A stretch of 64,000 nt of DNA from a bacterium 1XD21-70 (GCA_003669055.1 RAYB01000015.1:57732-121731), one strand, 5' to 3'; counted from the stretch's first letter, positions 25,550 through 34,866 are shown. Made by a program: numbers and translations. Notes: generated by a model from the sequence alone, not told the origin.

Positions 25550-27082
25550 TCACAGGCCGCCGTCTTCTAGCAGCTTTGTGATCTCCTTCTCCTCCTCTGA
25601 GAACAGCAGTTCCTTATTATACCGGAAATACCGCTCACAGCTATATTCCTGCAAGAACCTTACACTATAAAAACCGGTATTCAGTTCCGTCACGAACAGC
25701 ACCATCTCCTGGCTTCCCGCAAAGGCCGCCTCCATAAAATCAAACGCATGCTCCAGCCGCTGCCCTGCCTTGGCAGACATCTCCTCATACCGGCAGCTTT
25801 CTGACGCAAACAGCTCCTGGAGCCGCTTCCACATATCCTTTGCACAACAAAAATCCTCTGTCTTTAAAACCAGCAGCTTTTCCTCCAATGCCTCGCCCAC
25901 CGCACGGTTAAGGAGAAGTTCCCTTTGCGAAAGCAGCCCGTTTTCCCGGCGCTGCCCCCACTCCTTTAAAAACTCATCCAGCATACCGGAAAACGCAGCG
26001 ATTGCACGGGCACAATCCCCCACGTCCTCCCCGCTGCCAAATACGCCGCTGCCGTGCAGATCCTGCAGCTTCTTTATCTCCGTTTCCAGCCGTTCCCCCA
26101 GCTGGCATACCTCCCGGAACTGCCCGTTCAGTGCAGCAAGCAGCAGGCCTGTCACGCTGACCCGCTCGTCAAAGGGTGCCCGCTCCAGCTTCCCATATAT
26201 GCCAGGCGCTGCCCGCCCGTCCAAAATGTCCTCCACCCGGTAATCCTCCTGATACTTCCGGTAGAGTTCCAGGTAGCTGGCAAAATCACGGGCAATCTTT
26301 GGAAACTGGATATATTCCGACACGATCTCCCGGTCTATTTCCAAGCCCAGGCGGCCGTACACTTCCATCAGCTGGGACAAATCCTCCCACCCCCGGGGAG
26401 TGGCAAACATTTTCCCGTCCACCGTGGTCTCAATCCGGCACAGATTCTGCTGCCGCACACTCAGATAAGAACAGACCGCGGGATGGATCCCCGCCTGCAG
26501 CGCATACTCTTTCCAGACACCGAAATCCGGCTCCACATCGATCCTGCGAATCCTGTCCAGTGTGACGATGTCAAATTCCCGCACGGATTTGTTATATTCC
26601 GGGGGATTCCCTGCCGCCACGATAATCCAGCCCTCCGGGATCCGGTGGTTCCCAAAACTCTTCCCCTGCAAAAACTGCAGCATCGTAGGCGCCAGTGTCT
26701 CTGACACACAATTAATCTCGTCGATGAACAGGATGCCCTCCGGCAGGCCGGTACTGCTGATTTTGCCGTAGACCGAAGCCACGATCTCACTCATGGTATA
26801 TTCCGTGGCATGGTACCTCCTCCCGCCAAACTCTTTTTCCTCAATAAACGGCAGCCCGATGGCACTCTGGCGGGTATGATGGGTGATCGTATAAGCTACC
26901 AGGCCAATCCGGCACTCCTGGGCGATCTGTTCCATGATCTGCGTTTTCCCCACTCCGGGCGGCCCAATCAGCAGAATCGGCCTCTGCCGGATCCCCGGCA
27001 TCACATATTCCCCATAGGCATCCTTCATCAGATATGCCCGGATACTGTCCATGATTTCCTGCTTTGCCCGTTTAATATTCAT
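25550..27082 (-). CDS. MoxR-type AAA ATPase paired with a VWA protein
   Basis: About 510 residues. AAA core: ILLIGPPGVGKTQIMEQ (Walker A), GILFIDEINCVSETLAP (Walker B), VAAGNPPEYNKSV (sensor 1) and LDRIRRIDVEP. About 250 C-terminal residues form a helical extension with no recognised domain. The ATG at 27082 overlaps the VWA stop (ATGA) and is preferred to a start 57 bases upstream inside that gene. MoxR ATPases act as chaperones that remodel or activate a partner with a von Willebrand A domain, here the adjacent gene. Client unknown. Confidence 0.9.
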   Translation of the reverse strand: MNIKRAKQEIMDSIRAYLMKDAYGEYVMPGIRQRPILLIGPPGVGKTQIMEQIAQECRIGLVAYTITHHTRQSAIGLPFIEEKEFGGRRYHATEYTMSEIVASVYGKISSTGLPEGILFIDEINCVSETLAPTMLQFLQGKSFGNHRIPEGWIIVAAGNPPEYNKSVREFDIVTLDRIRRIDVEPDFGVWKEYALQAGIHPAVCSYLSVRQQNLCRIETTVDGKMFATPRGWEDLSQLMEVYGRLGLEIDREIVSEYIQFPKIARDFASYLELYRKYQEDYRVEDILDGRAAPGIYGKLERAPFDERVSVTGLLLAALNGQFREVCQLGERLETEIKKLQDLHGSGVFGSGEDVGDCARAIAAFSGMLDEFLKEWGQRRENGLLSQRELLLNRAVGEALEEKLLVLKTEDFCCAKDMWKRLQELFASESCRYEEMSAKAGQRLEHAFDFMEAAFAGSQEMVLFVTELNTGFYSVRFLQEYSCERYFRYNKELLFSEEEKEITKLLEDGGL

Positions 27083-28413
27083 CCTTCCTGCTTCCTCTCT
27101 GCCAGCTGCCCCGGCTCCAATATCAGTTTGATTGCCCATGGCGGCACGGAAATATCCGTATACTGATCCTTCACGAACACAAATGCCGTGTCATAGACCG
27201 GCCTGCGCACCGGATAAACCCCTTCGCCGTCCGTAAAATACAAAAGCCCCCTCAGCCGGTGGAACGCACCCTGGCGCACCATCCCGTCCACGTACTCAAA
27301 CGCCGGCCTAAAATCCGTCCCTCCCTGCCCGATTACCGCAAAATCTGCCATATATTCCTCCATCTCCTCCCGGCTGGCAATCCGTCTATCCTGGCGCACC
27401 TGCTCGTCGCACTGGATGATATGGATATTGGTTTTCCGGAAATAGCTGTCCGCTTCACACAGCACGTCATAGGTCTCCTCCAAAAAACGCCGCACTAGTT
27501 CCCCTGAGCAGGACATCGAAGTGTCAATCACAATCACAAAGTCCTCGATCCGGCTGATCTCCTTGGATTCCAGCGGTTCCACCAGCGGCATGTTTTTGTA
27601 CAATGACATCCCGTACGTATAGAATATATAATCAAAGGAATCCGGGTCAACCTGCATTTCCTCCCTCAGCACAGCAAACTTCCTCAGAAACTGACGGTAA
27701 TCGTAACGCTCGCGGTTTTCCACCTGCACATGCTCCAAAAGGCTGCGGGTATCTTCATCCTGCCGGCTGCCCATCGTTTCCATCTCCGTCTGCATCCGTT
27801 CCCGGTTACGGCTCCACTGGTTCTGCCTGTCCACAGAAAGCTTCGGGCTGTCCTCCGGGAGTTCCCAGTACTGGTGCCCATCCACATAAAATTCCGCTGC
27901 CAGCCTCTCCTTCTGCTTGGGAGGCAGCTGCATTTCCTGCAGGACATGGCAGACCCCCTCGGCACTGAGCACCGGCAAGCGCTTTCTCATCCTTCCATAC
28001 CAGTCTTGCCGGTAAAGGGATGGCTGGCGGTGGATGCAGCGCAGATACAGCCCGTCTATCACGGACTCCACCGCAATATCGCAAGCCAGGTTCCAATCCG
28101 CCTCCTCCCGCCTGCCCCGGGTATCCATGTGGCAGAACAGGCAGTGCAGCACCATGTGGAGATAACATCGGTTCACCGCCGCCCTCCCCTGGCGAAAAAG
28201 GCGCCCAAGATATTCCGGCCGGTAATAGATGACAAACCCATCCGTCCCCACCCCCGCACAATCCGGCGCCGCCTCATATCCAAGGCTGCCCAGCGCCACA
28301 TCTAAGCAGCGCATATTCAGGTACAATTCATTCCTGGCATTGGCAAGGATCCTGGTACAAACCTCTGCCGCCTTCAATTCCTCCAGCTGCCGGTGCCTTA
28401 CCGGATCAATCAT
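27079..28413 (-). CDS. VWA-domain protein with putative metallopeptidase-like N-terminus (DUF2201-like)
   Basis: 444 residues. The N-terminal region has HMVLHCLFCHMDTRG near residue 85, recalling the H-x-x-x-H peptidase-like motif of DUF2201 proteins but with the Glu replaced. The C-terminal VWA domain has an intact MIDAS: DFVIVIDTSMSCSG (DxSxS), GQGGTDFRPA (Thr) and LLYFTDGEG (Asp). No membrane segments. It overlaps the MoxR ATPase gene and follows the LRR gene by 20 bases, so the three form an operon. MoxR-VWA pairs assemble or activate complexes; the target is unknown. Confidence 0.87.
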   Translation of the reverse strand: MIDPVRHRQLEELKAAEVCTRILANARNELYLNMRCLDVALGSLGYEAAPDCAGVGTDGFVIYYRPEYLGRLFRQGRAAVNRCYLHMVLHCLFCHMDTRGRREEADWNLACDIAVESVIDGLYLRCIHRQPSLYRQDWYGRMRKRLPVLSAEGVCHVLQEMQLPPKQKERLAAEFYVDGHQYWELPEDSPKLSVDRQNQWSRNRERMQTEMETMGSRQDEDTRSLLEHVQVENRERYDYRQFLRKFAVLREEMQVDPDSFDYIFYTYGMSLYKNMPLVEPLESKEISRIEDFVIVIDTSMSCSGELVRRFLEETYDVLCEADSYFRKTNIHIIQCDEQVRQDRRIASREEMEEYMADFAVIGQGGTDFRPAFEYVDGMVRQGAFHRLRGLLYFTDGEGVYPVRRPVYDTAFVFVKDQYTDISVPPWAIKLILEPGQLAERKQEG

Positions 28414-28433
28414 CTCTTATACCCCCTTCCCAT

Positions 28434-29393
28434 TTAAAGTTCAAACCTCCTCTTCCCAGGCAAAACCCTCCGGTGCCGGAAATCCATCAGCCAGGCAACC
28501 GTCTCCGTATCACCCGCCTCCTGCGCCATCCGGATCAGTTCCTGCAGCTTTTCGCCCAATTCCCCATCCCCTCCTGCCTCCTGCCCAAACCCCAGGATCT
28601 CCTCCACCAGCCAGGGAACCCCTCCAGGTTCCAGGATGCTTCCTGCTGCCCCCTGCCGTCCGGCCTCCATCATCAGCCGGGCTGCCATCCGCCAATGCCC
28701 CGCCACATACCCCTGGTACATGCCCCGGTATTTTTCCGCCAGCCCCAGGGGATACTGCAGCCTGCCAAGTGCCATTTCTGCCACCAGTTCCTCCGGCTCC
28801 TGCACCTTCGCATGGGGAAACAGTTCATCATACTTCTGATATTGGAACTGAGTGCCCGCAAAACAATAACGGTACCGGTGCCCGCACCCATGCGTCTCAA
28901 TATACAGGATCCTCGCCGGTGTGTTTTCCACAGATTCCTCATAGTACTCCGGAAAGATCAGGCGAGCCTCCAAAAAGACGCCCCTTCCACGGCTCTCTTC
29001 TTCCCCCTGCCCGCACAGACGGAGCCGCACCCGCAAGGTTTGGCGCAGTTCCGAGAGCAGTTCCTTCAAGCAAGATTTTTCCCCATCAAATACACAAATA
29101 TCCACAAACCCCACGCCCCCTGCCCCCGCAAACAGCCCCGTCCCCAGATCCGTAGTCCTGCTGCTGCAATGAATCCGCCGGAGATTTTCACAATTATAAA
29201 ACCCATAGGCGCCTATTTTCCTCAATCCGCCAGGAAGCCACACCTCCTCCACCCCACTCCCCGCAAGCACATATTCCCCCAATTCCGTCACCAAATACCC
29301 CCCAACCGTCTCCGGGACCACCACTTCCCTCTGCGGCTCCTCCACCTTATCAATACGCACATTCCCGCCGACAACCGTATAAGAAAAATCCAT
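28434..29393 (-). CDS. Leucine-rich-repeat protein heading the VWA-MoxR operon
   Basis: 319 residues from the ATG at 29393. The first 110 residues are BspA-type LRR units (VVVPETVGGYLVTELGEYV, GVEEVWLPGGLRKIGAYGFY, NCENLRRIHCSSR). The rest (120-319) is helical, with runs such as ELVAEMALGRLQYPLGLAEK and many Glu, without a recognised family. No signal peptide, so it is likely intracellular, unlike surface BspA proteins. It may be the recognition part of the MoxR-VWA machine; that is inference from the operon. Confidence 0.7.
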   Translation of the reverse strand: MDFSYTVVGGNVRIDKVEEPQREVVVPETVGGYLVTELGEYVLAGSGVEEVWLPGGLRKIGAYGFYNCENLRRIHCSSRTTDLGTGLFAGAGGVGFVDICVFDGEKSCLKELLSELRQTLRVRLRLCGQGEEESRGRGVFLEARLIFPEYYEESVENTPARILYIETHGCGHRYRYCFAGTQFQYQKYDELFPHAKVQEPEELVAEMALGRLQYPLGLAEKYRGMYQGYVAGHWRMAARLMMEAGRQGAAGSILEPGGVPWLVEEILGFGQEAGGDGELGEKLQELIRMAQEAGDTETVAWLMDFRHRRVLPGKRRFEL

Positions 29394-29466
29394 AAGCCAC
29401 TTCTCACCCCTTCCGCCACAATAAGAATCCATCCCTCATGCTTTCCCTATTATAATACGTATATTT

Positions 29467-29795
29467 TAAGTAGTAAAGGCGGCAACATTTCGTCTATCGC
29501 TACTAATATCGTTTATGGAAGATACGCCTTAGAAGAAACAGCAGCCAAACAAGCCGGATTTTTGATTTGCTATTCAGATTTCCTTTAAGAACATCCGCAC
29601 TACAAACTTCATCATGGTGGAAAATAAGAATGGTGGTATCATTGGCGCAGCCGCTAAAAGCTATGATGATTATACAATTAACTATACTGTCGAAAAAGGG
29701 AAAAGCAATTTGCGGGATAAAAAACCAGCGGAAACAAGATATTAACTGCAATCAATAATAATAGGGATATTGATGTAGAATTTATAGACGAATAA
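29467..29795 (+). pseudogene. Decayed plus-strand gene with two homopolymer frameshifts
   Basis: Three joined frames read as one protein: SSKGGNISSIATNIVYGRY to CYSDFL, then NIRTTNFIMVENKNGGIIGA to VEKGKSNLRD, then SGNKILTAINNNRDIDVEF IDE and stop. The shifts fall in CTTTAAG (near 29586) and in an A-run near 29720. No start or family is recognised. The 580-base gap between the LRR gene and the SOD gene otherwise holds nothing I can support. Confidence 0.45.
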
Positions 29796-29976
29796 GCAGA
29801 AATACCTCAAAAACCATTGTCACATGAAAGGCACTTATAACCGACAATTTTATACCACAATTTCAAACCACCTGTAGATATAACAAAGATCCGAAAATGA
29901 CTCCACGAATTATGCGGGAACGCCCCTGCGCCCCCGCATATACTACATTAACGCAACTATAAGGAATATAACCATT

Positions 29977-30477
29977 ATGCCAAATACACAGCCAACTCCC
30001 AGGCTCGCCTTTCTCCATCTCTTAGAAGAAAACCGCCCGCAGGCCGTCGCCTGGCTCCAGGGCAACTCTGACTATCCGCAAATCAGCGGCCTGGTCAAAT
30101 TCTATGCCACCCCCTATGGAGGGATCCTAATCGAAGCCGAGATCTTCCATCTCCCTGACATTGCTGCCCTTAAAGGAAGCGGCTTTTATGCGCTCCACAT
30201 CCACGAAAACGGCGACTGCTCCCAGGATTTTTCCGCAGTCGGCAGCCATTATAATCCCGGCGCCGAACCCCATCCCTGGCATGCCGGGGATTTGCTCCCC
30301 CTCTTTGGCAATCAAGGCTACGCATGGGATGCCTTTTACGACAAGCGCTTCCAAATCAAAGATATCCTCAACCGCTCTGTCATCATCCACAAAAACCCGG
30401 ATGATTTCACCACCCAGCCCTCCGGCAATTCCGGCCAAAAGATCGCCTGCGGCGTCATCCGCAGCAACGGCTCCTGA
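29977..30477 (+). CDS. Cu/Zn superoxide dismutase family protein without signal peptide
   Basis: 166 residues. All seven metal ligands are visible: H74 and H76 (ALHIHENGDC), H91 (GSHYNP), H99, H102 and D105 (HPWHAGDLL), H138 (VIIHKNPDDF). The disulfide cysteines C81 and C158 are present. The usual substrate-guiding Arg is Lys (GQKIACGVI). No signal peptide, so it would be cytoplasmic, unusual because bacterial Cu/Zn SODs are normally exported. AAGGA lies upstream of the ATG. It is rare in strict anaerobes, and it may protect against oxygen or use another substrate. Confidence 0.85.
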   Translation: MPNTQPTPRLAFLHLLEENRPQAVAWLQGNSDYPQISGLVKFYATPYGGILIEAEIFHLPDIAALKGSGFYALHIHENGDCSQDFSAVGSHYNPGAEPHPWHAGDLLPLFGNQGYAWDAFYDKRFQIKDILNRSVIIHKNPDDFTTQPSGNSGQKIACGVIRSNGS

Positions 30478-30486
30478 CCGGCAGCC

Positions 30487-31488
30487 TTACCGCAAAAACA
30501 GCTGCACCCAGTAATCAACCCCCGCACTGTTTCTGTAATGCCCAACCGCAATGGAAGTAAAGTTTGAGTTCAGGATATTTGCACGGTGCCCCGAACTGTT
30601 CATCCAGTCATTCATCACCGCCGCAGGGCTCTCCTGCCCATAGGCTATATTCTCTCCGGCTGACTGAAAACGGATCCCTGCCGATGTCAGGACTGTAGAA
30701 AATCCACTGCCGTTCGGCCTGGTATGTGAAAAGCTTCTCTCAATTTCCTTTGCCCGCACAAGTGCTGCGCTTTCTGCCCCCGTATGTACCTCAAGGGCAG
30801 CAAGCCCTGCTTTTGCCCGCTCCTCATTTACCAGGCTGACCACCTGTTTTGCATAAGCATCCTGGTTGACGTCCGGAAGTTCCGGTTTATCCGGGTTGAC
30901 TGGCTTATCGGGATCCCCTGGGTTATCCGGATTTCCCGGCTTATCTGGCTTGCCTGGGTTATCGGGGTTCCCTGGCTTGTCCGGATTGCCTGGGTTATCG
31001 GGGTTCCCTGGCTTGTCCGGATTTCCTGGCCTGTCGGGGTTCCCTGGCTTGTCCGGATTGCCTGGGTTATCGGGGTTCCCCGGCTCACCTTGCCCGCAAT
31101 CCCATCCGCCTCCTGGATTCCCTGTACCTGGGCAGCCTCCCCCCAAACCTCCAAATGAGAAATCCCAGGAGCAGCCATTACTAGAATCGGAACCAGAATC
31201 TGGGCATGTCAAATCCCAGGAGCACCCGCCCCCCGAATTCCCCCACGATGGTTTCCCGGAAGCATTACCGCCTCCCCCCAGGAACAGATTCCCTGAGCAT
31301 GAACCTTGCCGGTTCCCCTGCAGCTGGTTCAGCACCTCCCTCAGTTCGCTCTGGCTGCTTCCTCCGATTACGACCGCCTGCCCGCCTGGGATATTATAAG
31401 TGCCAACACTTGCCGCATACGCGGTATTGGACATCGCCCCTGCTGCCAAAGCTGCTATCGCACATCTGTACATCGCTGATTTTCTCAT
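30487..31488 (-). CDS. Secreted CAP/SCP-domain protein with Pro-Gly-Asn-Pro-Asp repeat
   Basis: 333 residues from the ATG at 31488, which follows GGAGG. A signal peptide ([17 protein letters not shown]) leads to a Gly/Ser/Cys-rich region (about 60-130), then about 11 hexapeptide units PGNPD(N/K/R), then a CAP domain of about 115 residues ([59 protein letters not shown]). Related CAP proteins are secreted and found in spores and on cell surfaces (YkwD group). The repeat is probably a wall-spanning stalk. It converges with the SOD gene, ten bases apart. Confidence 0.88.
   Translation of the reverse strand: MRKSAMYRCAIAALAAGAMSNTAYAASVGTYNIPGGQAVVIGGSSQSELREVLNQLQGNRQGSCSGNLFLGGGGNASGKPSWGNSGGGCSWDLTCPDSGSDSSNGCSWDFSFGGLGGGCPGTGNPGGGWDCGQGEPGNPDNPGNPDKPGNPDRPGNPDKPGNPDNPGNPDKPGNPDNPGKPDKPGNPDNPGDPDKPVNPDKPELPDVNQDAYAKQVVSLVNEERAKAGLAALEVHTGAESAALVRAKEIERSFSHTRPNGSGFSTVLTSAGIRFQSAGENIAYGQESPAAVMNDWMNSSGHRANILNSNFTSIAVGHYRNSAGVDYWVQLFLR
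30886..31092. repeat. Coding tandem repeat of about 18 bases
   Basis: Repeats of the type GGGTTCCCTGGCTTGTCCGG encode PGNPDX on the minus strand. About 11 units, some as 36-base double units. Liable to change in number by slippage. Confidence 0.85.
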
Positions 31489-31687
31489 GCCATTTCCTCC
31501 TTCTTTGCCATGCTTTTCCAAATCCTGTAACATTTTGATGCAGGAACCATTATCCGGTTTTCCCAACCTATTACCAGATAATTTCCTAATTGTTACATTT
31601 CTGTTACAAAACAATCATAACACATAATTCATGGTAAATAACTAGGAGAACCATGGCAAAACAAACAGGCATTTCCAAAAAAGGCAA

Positions 31688-31725
31688 AAAAAGAAACCGG
31701 TTCCTGAAAATGGTTCCCGGTTTCT
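31688..31725 (-). terminator. Terminator of the TM1266-family gene
   Basis: Minus strand: AGAAACCGGGAACC pairs with GGAACCGGTTTCT around a short loop, followed by TTTTTTT. Confidence 0.85.
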
Positions 31726-31745
31726 CACCCAAACTGCTTCCCTGC

Positions 31746-32018
31746 CTACTTCTGCTTTGAATACAATGCCTTAGAACTGACCCCCGGCAGACGCCCTAGC
31801 TTCCCGGAGACAGCACTGGTCACATCCGCTGGTGCATCCAATACCACGCTGATGATGTTCACCTGCCTCTCCCGGTAAGGAAGCCCCATACGCCCGATAA
31901 TATACTTGCTGTACTGGTGGAGGATCTCATTCACTGCCGCCGCCGCGTCCAGCCTTTCCACAATAATCCCCACGACGGCAATCCTGGTCTCCTCCATGCC
32001 TGCTCTGTCCTCTCCCAT
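31746..32018 (-). CDS. TM1266-family iron-only hydrogenase system regulator
   Basis: About 90 residues with a ferredoxin-like ACT fold: RIAVVGIIVERLDAAAAVNE, YSKYIIGRMGLPYRERQVNI, ISVVLDAPADVTSAVSGKLG. Members usually lie beside hydrogenase maturation genes (hydE, hydF, hydG), none of which are here. I chose the ATG at 32018, with AGGGAG at good distance; ATG at 31997 is possible. Small-molecule sensing is suggested by the fold; function is inferred. Confidence 0.8.
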   Translation of the reverse strand: MGEDRAGMEETRIAVVGIIVERLDAAAAVNEILHQYSKYIIGRMGLPYRERQVNIISVVLDAPADVTSAVSGKLGRLPGVSSKALYSKQK

Positions 32019-32117
32019 CCCAAATCTCCCTTCTGCCCCCGGTACGCCCCAAAACCTCACGTACCTGCCTTTATACCTGGCTTCCTGCTGTGCCCTCTCC
32101 TCTTCCCGGATACAGAA

Positions 32118-34064
32118 TCACCTCAAAATCTCGGTCTCCCCGCCTACCTCCGGCAAACTGTTAACCGGATTCTGGCGGATATCCAGATAGCGGAGGCTCT
32201 CCGCTTGGTTCAGCGGGGTCAGATCTGTCACGTAATTGTTGCCAAGCCCTAAGCGGGTCAGCTTCTTCAGTTCGGACGCAAAACGGATATCTGTCAGCTG
32301 GTTCCCGTCCAGGAAAAGTTCCTCCAAGTTCGGATAAAGCTTCAAAAAATCTGTGTGCCCGTCAAGGGGCACATCGTCATACCAGACATCCATCATCCCC
32401 GAATAGACCTCCACATGGAAATTTTCCTTAAGGCCAATCTCCTTAAGGCCAAGTTTTTTCAGGGAACCATTCTCCCGCAGGCGCCCAAAATCAATGGCAA
32501 ACACACTGTCGTTGAGATACAACTCCTCCAGCCCGGCATGGTTCAGCACATTAGAAATGTCCCCATAGATCTCCATCTTCCGCCCATATCCGCTCCAGCC
32601 GCTTTTGTCGCTCACGCCGCACAGATCCAGATATTTCAGGTTTGCCATCCCGTCCAGGAAATTAAGGTTCCGAAGCGGCACCGCATACGTCCACACGGAA
32701 TAGCAGGCTAAGCGTTCCAACTCCGCCAGGGACGACAACGCCTGGATTTCATCGATGTTGCAGCCATGGATCGACAAATTCTTAAGCCCTGTCAGGCTCC
32801 CCAGCTGTGCAACCGACATAAGCCCGCTGACATCCAAAGATTCCAGCCCTCCAAGCGCCAAAAGATCCGGATCCGGCTGTGAGGTCGATTTATCCAACGT
32901 CAAGGAGGTCAGCCCGGTAAGCGATGGGATAAAACCATAATCCTTGAGTGAACGGTTGCCTTTCAGTTCCAGCACATTCAGTTGTGCCAGCCCTGCCAGG
33001 GACTCCATGCTGATGGCCTCCGTCTCATTCAGCGTCAGTTTTGTAAGGTTTGTAAGCGGTTTCAAAAAGCTGACCTCACGGATCGCCTCTGACTCCAAAT
33101 ACAGGCTCTCCAGCCCGGTCAGCACCGAAAGTGCCGAGTAGTCCGTCATGCTGTAGGCCGGTTCCTCAGAGAAGGGGTCATGGTCTGCCTCCTCCACAAT
33201 CTTGAGGGAACGCAGCCCGGTAAGCGGCGCAAGCTGCCTCAGATCCGGCGCTTCAATGTCCTCCAGGCACAAAATCTCCAGGTTTTTAAAGGCAGGCAGG
33301 CCATCCAAACTCCCCGGCTCCTCGATCCGCAGTTCCACCAACTGCCCCGGCTCTATCCAATCTGCAAGTTCAGACGGGCTCGCGCCGCGGCAAGACAATC
33401 CTTTCAGTTTCTTCAGATCCCCTAATACCTTCCCGTCCGCCCAGCGGTAAGACACCTCCAGCTTCTCCAGGTTCGGGAAATGCACCAAATCGTCCGTATC
33501 CCAGTCTGCCGGTTCCAGCTTCAAAGACTGCACGTCCGGCGCTGCATCCCCATAGGCTTCCTCAAAGCTGTAATCCACCGAAAAGGCATCCCGCCCGTCC
33601 TGGATGCTGATATAACGCAGTTTCGCCAAATCCTCCTCCGTCACCATCTCCGCCGGTTTCCCGTAAATACCCTTTACCAGGACATCATAAAACGGCGAAC
33701 AGGCAAAGGAACCCCCTTGGGGCGTGCCCCCTGCCTCCTCTGCCGCCGGCAAATATGCCGCCCGGCCGTTTATCCCCGGTTTCTGCACATTACGCCCACC
33801 AGATGCGATTCCCACCAAAAACAACACTGCAGCCCCTGCAAGAACCCCTATAACAGGCAAAATCCCCGGCACACCTGCCGATGTATCCTGCCGGTTCCCC
33901 CCGCCCTGCGGGGCAATATGCTGGTGGACATGGTAATTGATTACCCGATCATCCTCCAGAATATACTGGCTCTGGCAGTACTCACAGGCAACAATCTTAG
34001 CATTTCCCTCAACCGGCATCAGCCTTCCGCCGCAATTCGGGCATTTCAAGTCTACAAGCTTCAT
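32118..34064 (-). CDS. Membrane protein with N-terminal zinc ribbon and leucine-rich repeats
   Basis: 648 residues. It has a zinc ribbon at 9-32 (LKCPNCGG and VACEYCQSQY), a single membrane segment around 75-95 (GILPVIGVLAGAAVLFLVGI), then a long array of internalin-like LRRs of 21-23 residues (for example LKGLSCRGASPSELADW, LTGLRSLKIV, LTNLTKLTLNET, LAQLNVLELKGNRSLKDY) to the C-terminus. The ribbon would be inside and the LRRs outside. Such proteins bind protein ligands; which one is unknown. The ATG follows AGGGA. It lies 17 bases past the HIT gene and is probably cotranscribed. Confidence 0.82.
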   Translation of the reverse strand: MKLVDLKCPNCGGRLMPVEGNAKIVACEYCQSQYILEDDRVINYHVHQHIAPQGGGNRQDTSAGVPGILPVIGVLAGAAVLFLVGIASGGRNVQKPGINGRAAYLPAAEEAGGTPQGGSFACSPFYDVLVKGIYGKPAEMVTEEDLAKLRYISIQDGRDAFSVDYSFEEAYGDAAPDVQSLKLEPADWDTDDLVHFPNLEKLEVSYRWADGKVLGDLKKLKGLSCRGASPSELADWIEPGQLVELRIEEPGSLDGLPAFKNLEILCLEDIEAPDLRQLAPLTGLRSLKIVEEADHDPFSEEPAYSMTDYSALSVLTGLESLYLESEAIREVSFLKPLTNLTKLTLNETEAISMESLAGLAQLNVLELKGNRSLKDYGFIPSLTGLTSLTLDKSTSQPDPDLLALGGLESLDVSGLMSVAQLGSLTGLKNLSIHGCNIDEIQALSSLAELERLACYSVWTYAVPLRNLNFLDGMANLKYLDLCGVSDKSGWSGYGRKMEIYGDISNVLNHAGLEELYLNDSVFAIDFGRLRENGSLKKLGLKEIGLKENFHVEVYSGMMDVWYDDVPLDGHTDFLKLYPNLEELFLDGNQLTDIRFASELKKLTRLGLGNNYVTDLTPLNQAESLRYLDIRQNPVNSLPEVGGETEILR

Positions 34065-34081
34065 GGAAATCCCTGTCTCCC

Positions 34082-34504
34082 TTACAATGCCTGCCGGATC
34101 TTCTCCGCGATCTCCTCATACTCCGCATCTGTCAGCAGCACCTTGCCCGGATTCATCTCAAACACTCCGCCCCACTCCGGTCCGCCCTCATATTTCGGCA
34201 CCAAATGCATATGCAGATGGCATCCCGTATCCCCATAAGCGCCATAATTCACTTTATTCGGCTGATATACCTTATGGATCGCCCTCGCCGCCTTTGCCAC
34301 ATCCGCAAAAAATGCGTTCCGCTCCTCATCCGTCAGTTCTATCATCTCGCTGATATGCTTATCATGAGCCAAAATCAAGCGCCCCGGATGGCTCTGCTCC
34401 TTAAACACATACAAAAATCCGCTGTCCATCTTACAGACCGGGTAAGCAAACTTCGCCACCAACTCCCCCTGCATACAATAAGCACAATTCACATCCTTCA
34501 TCAT
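34082..34504 (-). CDS. HIT-family nucleotide hydrolase
   Basis: 140 residues. The histidine triad reads CHLHMHLVPKY (HxHxHxx), with an upstream CAYC motif. The fold and length fit HIT hydrolases that cleave dinucleoside polyphosphates or nucleoside phosphoramidates. ATG at 34504 follows AGGAG. It precedes the zinc-ribbon LRR gene. Confidence 0.9.
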   Translation of the reverse strand: MMKDVNCAYCMQGELVAKFAYPVCKMDSGFLYVFKEQSHPGRLILAHDKHISEMIELTDEERNAFFADVAKAARAIHKVYQPNKVNYGAYGDTGCHLHMHLVPKYEGGPEWGGVFEMNPGKVLLTDAEYEEIAEKIRQAL

Positions 34505-34617
34505 CCAACACCTTCTCCTTCTTAATTGTCTCTCACTATGGGTTACGTTTTCTTTATTTTAACCCTTCTTCCACGGTTATGCAAGAATTTCTTTTTATGG
34601 GTTTCGAGGGGTATTCT

Positions 34618-34866
34618 GGGAGGGAGGATGGCAGGGGGGACCCGGGGGCGGCAGTGTTGGGGGCTTGGCGGTTTCGGGATTTAAGGATTTCTAAAACATC
34701 TGGATTTTGCTAAAACCAAAACGAAAATGCATAAACTCGCTGCGCTCAGACAATATGCATTTTCGTTTCAACGCAAACTCCAGATGTTTAAGAACTCCTA
34801 AAACCCCTGCAAATGCCAAGCCCCCAACACTGCCGCCCCCGGATCCCCCCTGCCATCCTCCCTCCC
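34618..34866. repeat. Giant palindrome H1 (about 250 bases)
   Basis: The left arm starts GGGAGGGAGGATGGCAGG and the right arm ends CTGCCATCCTCCCTCCC; the outer 50 bases pair with few mismatches. The inner core (about 34671-34815) includes ACATCTGGATTTTGC and GCATTTTCG arms around a loop with CTCGCTGCGCTCAGAC. The core is shared, inverted, with H2, whereas the outer arms are not. G-runs in the left arm could form a quadruplex. It lies in the 730-base gap between the HIT and uridine phosphorylase genes; no gene is supported there. Confidence 0.85.

Noticed and set aside
30886..31092. Regular short repeats resembling a CRISPR array
   Set aside because: Units are about 18 bases without unique spacers and encode PGNPDX in the CAP protein.
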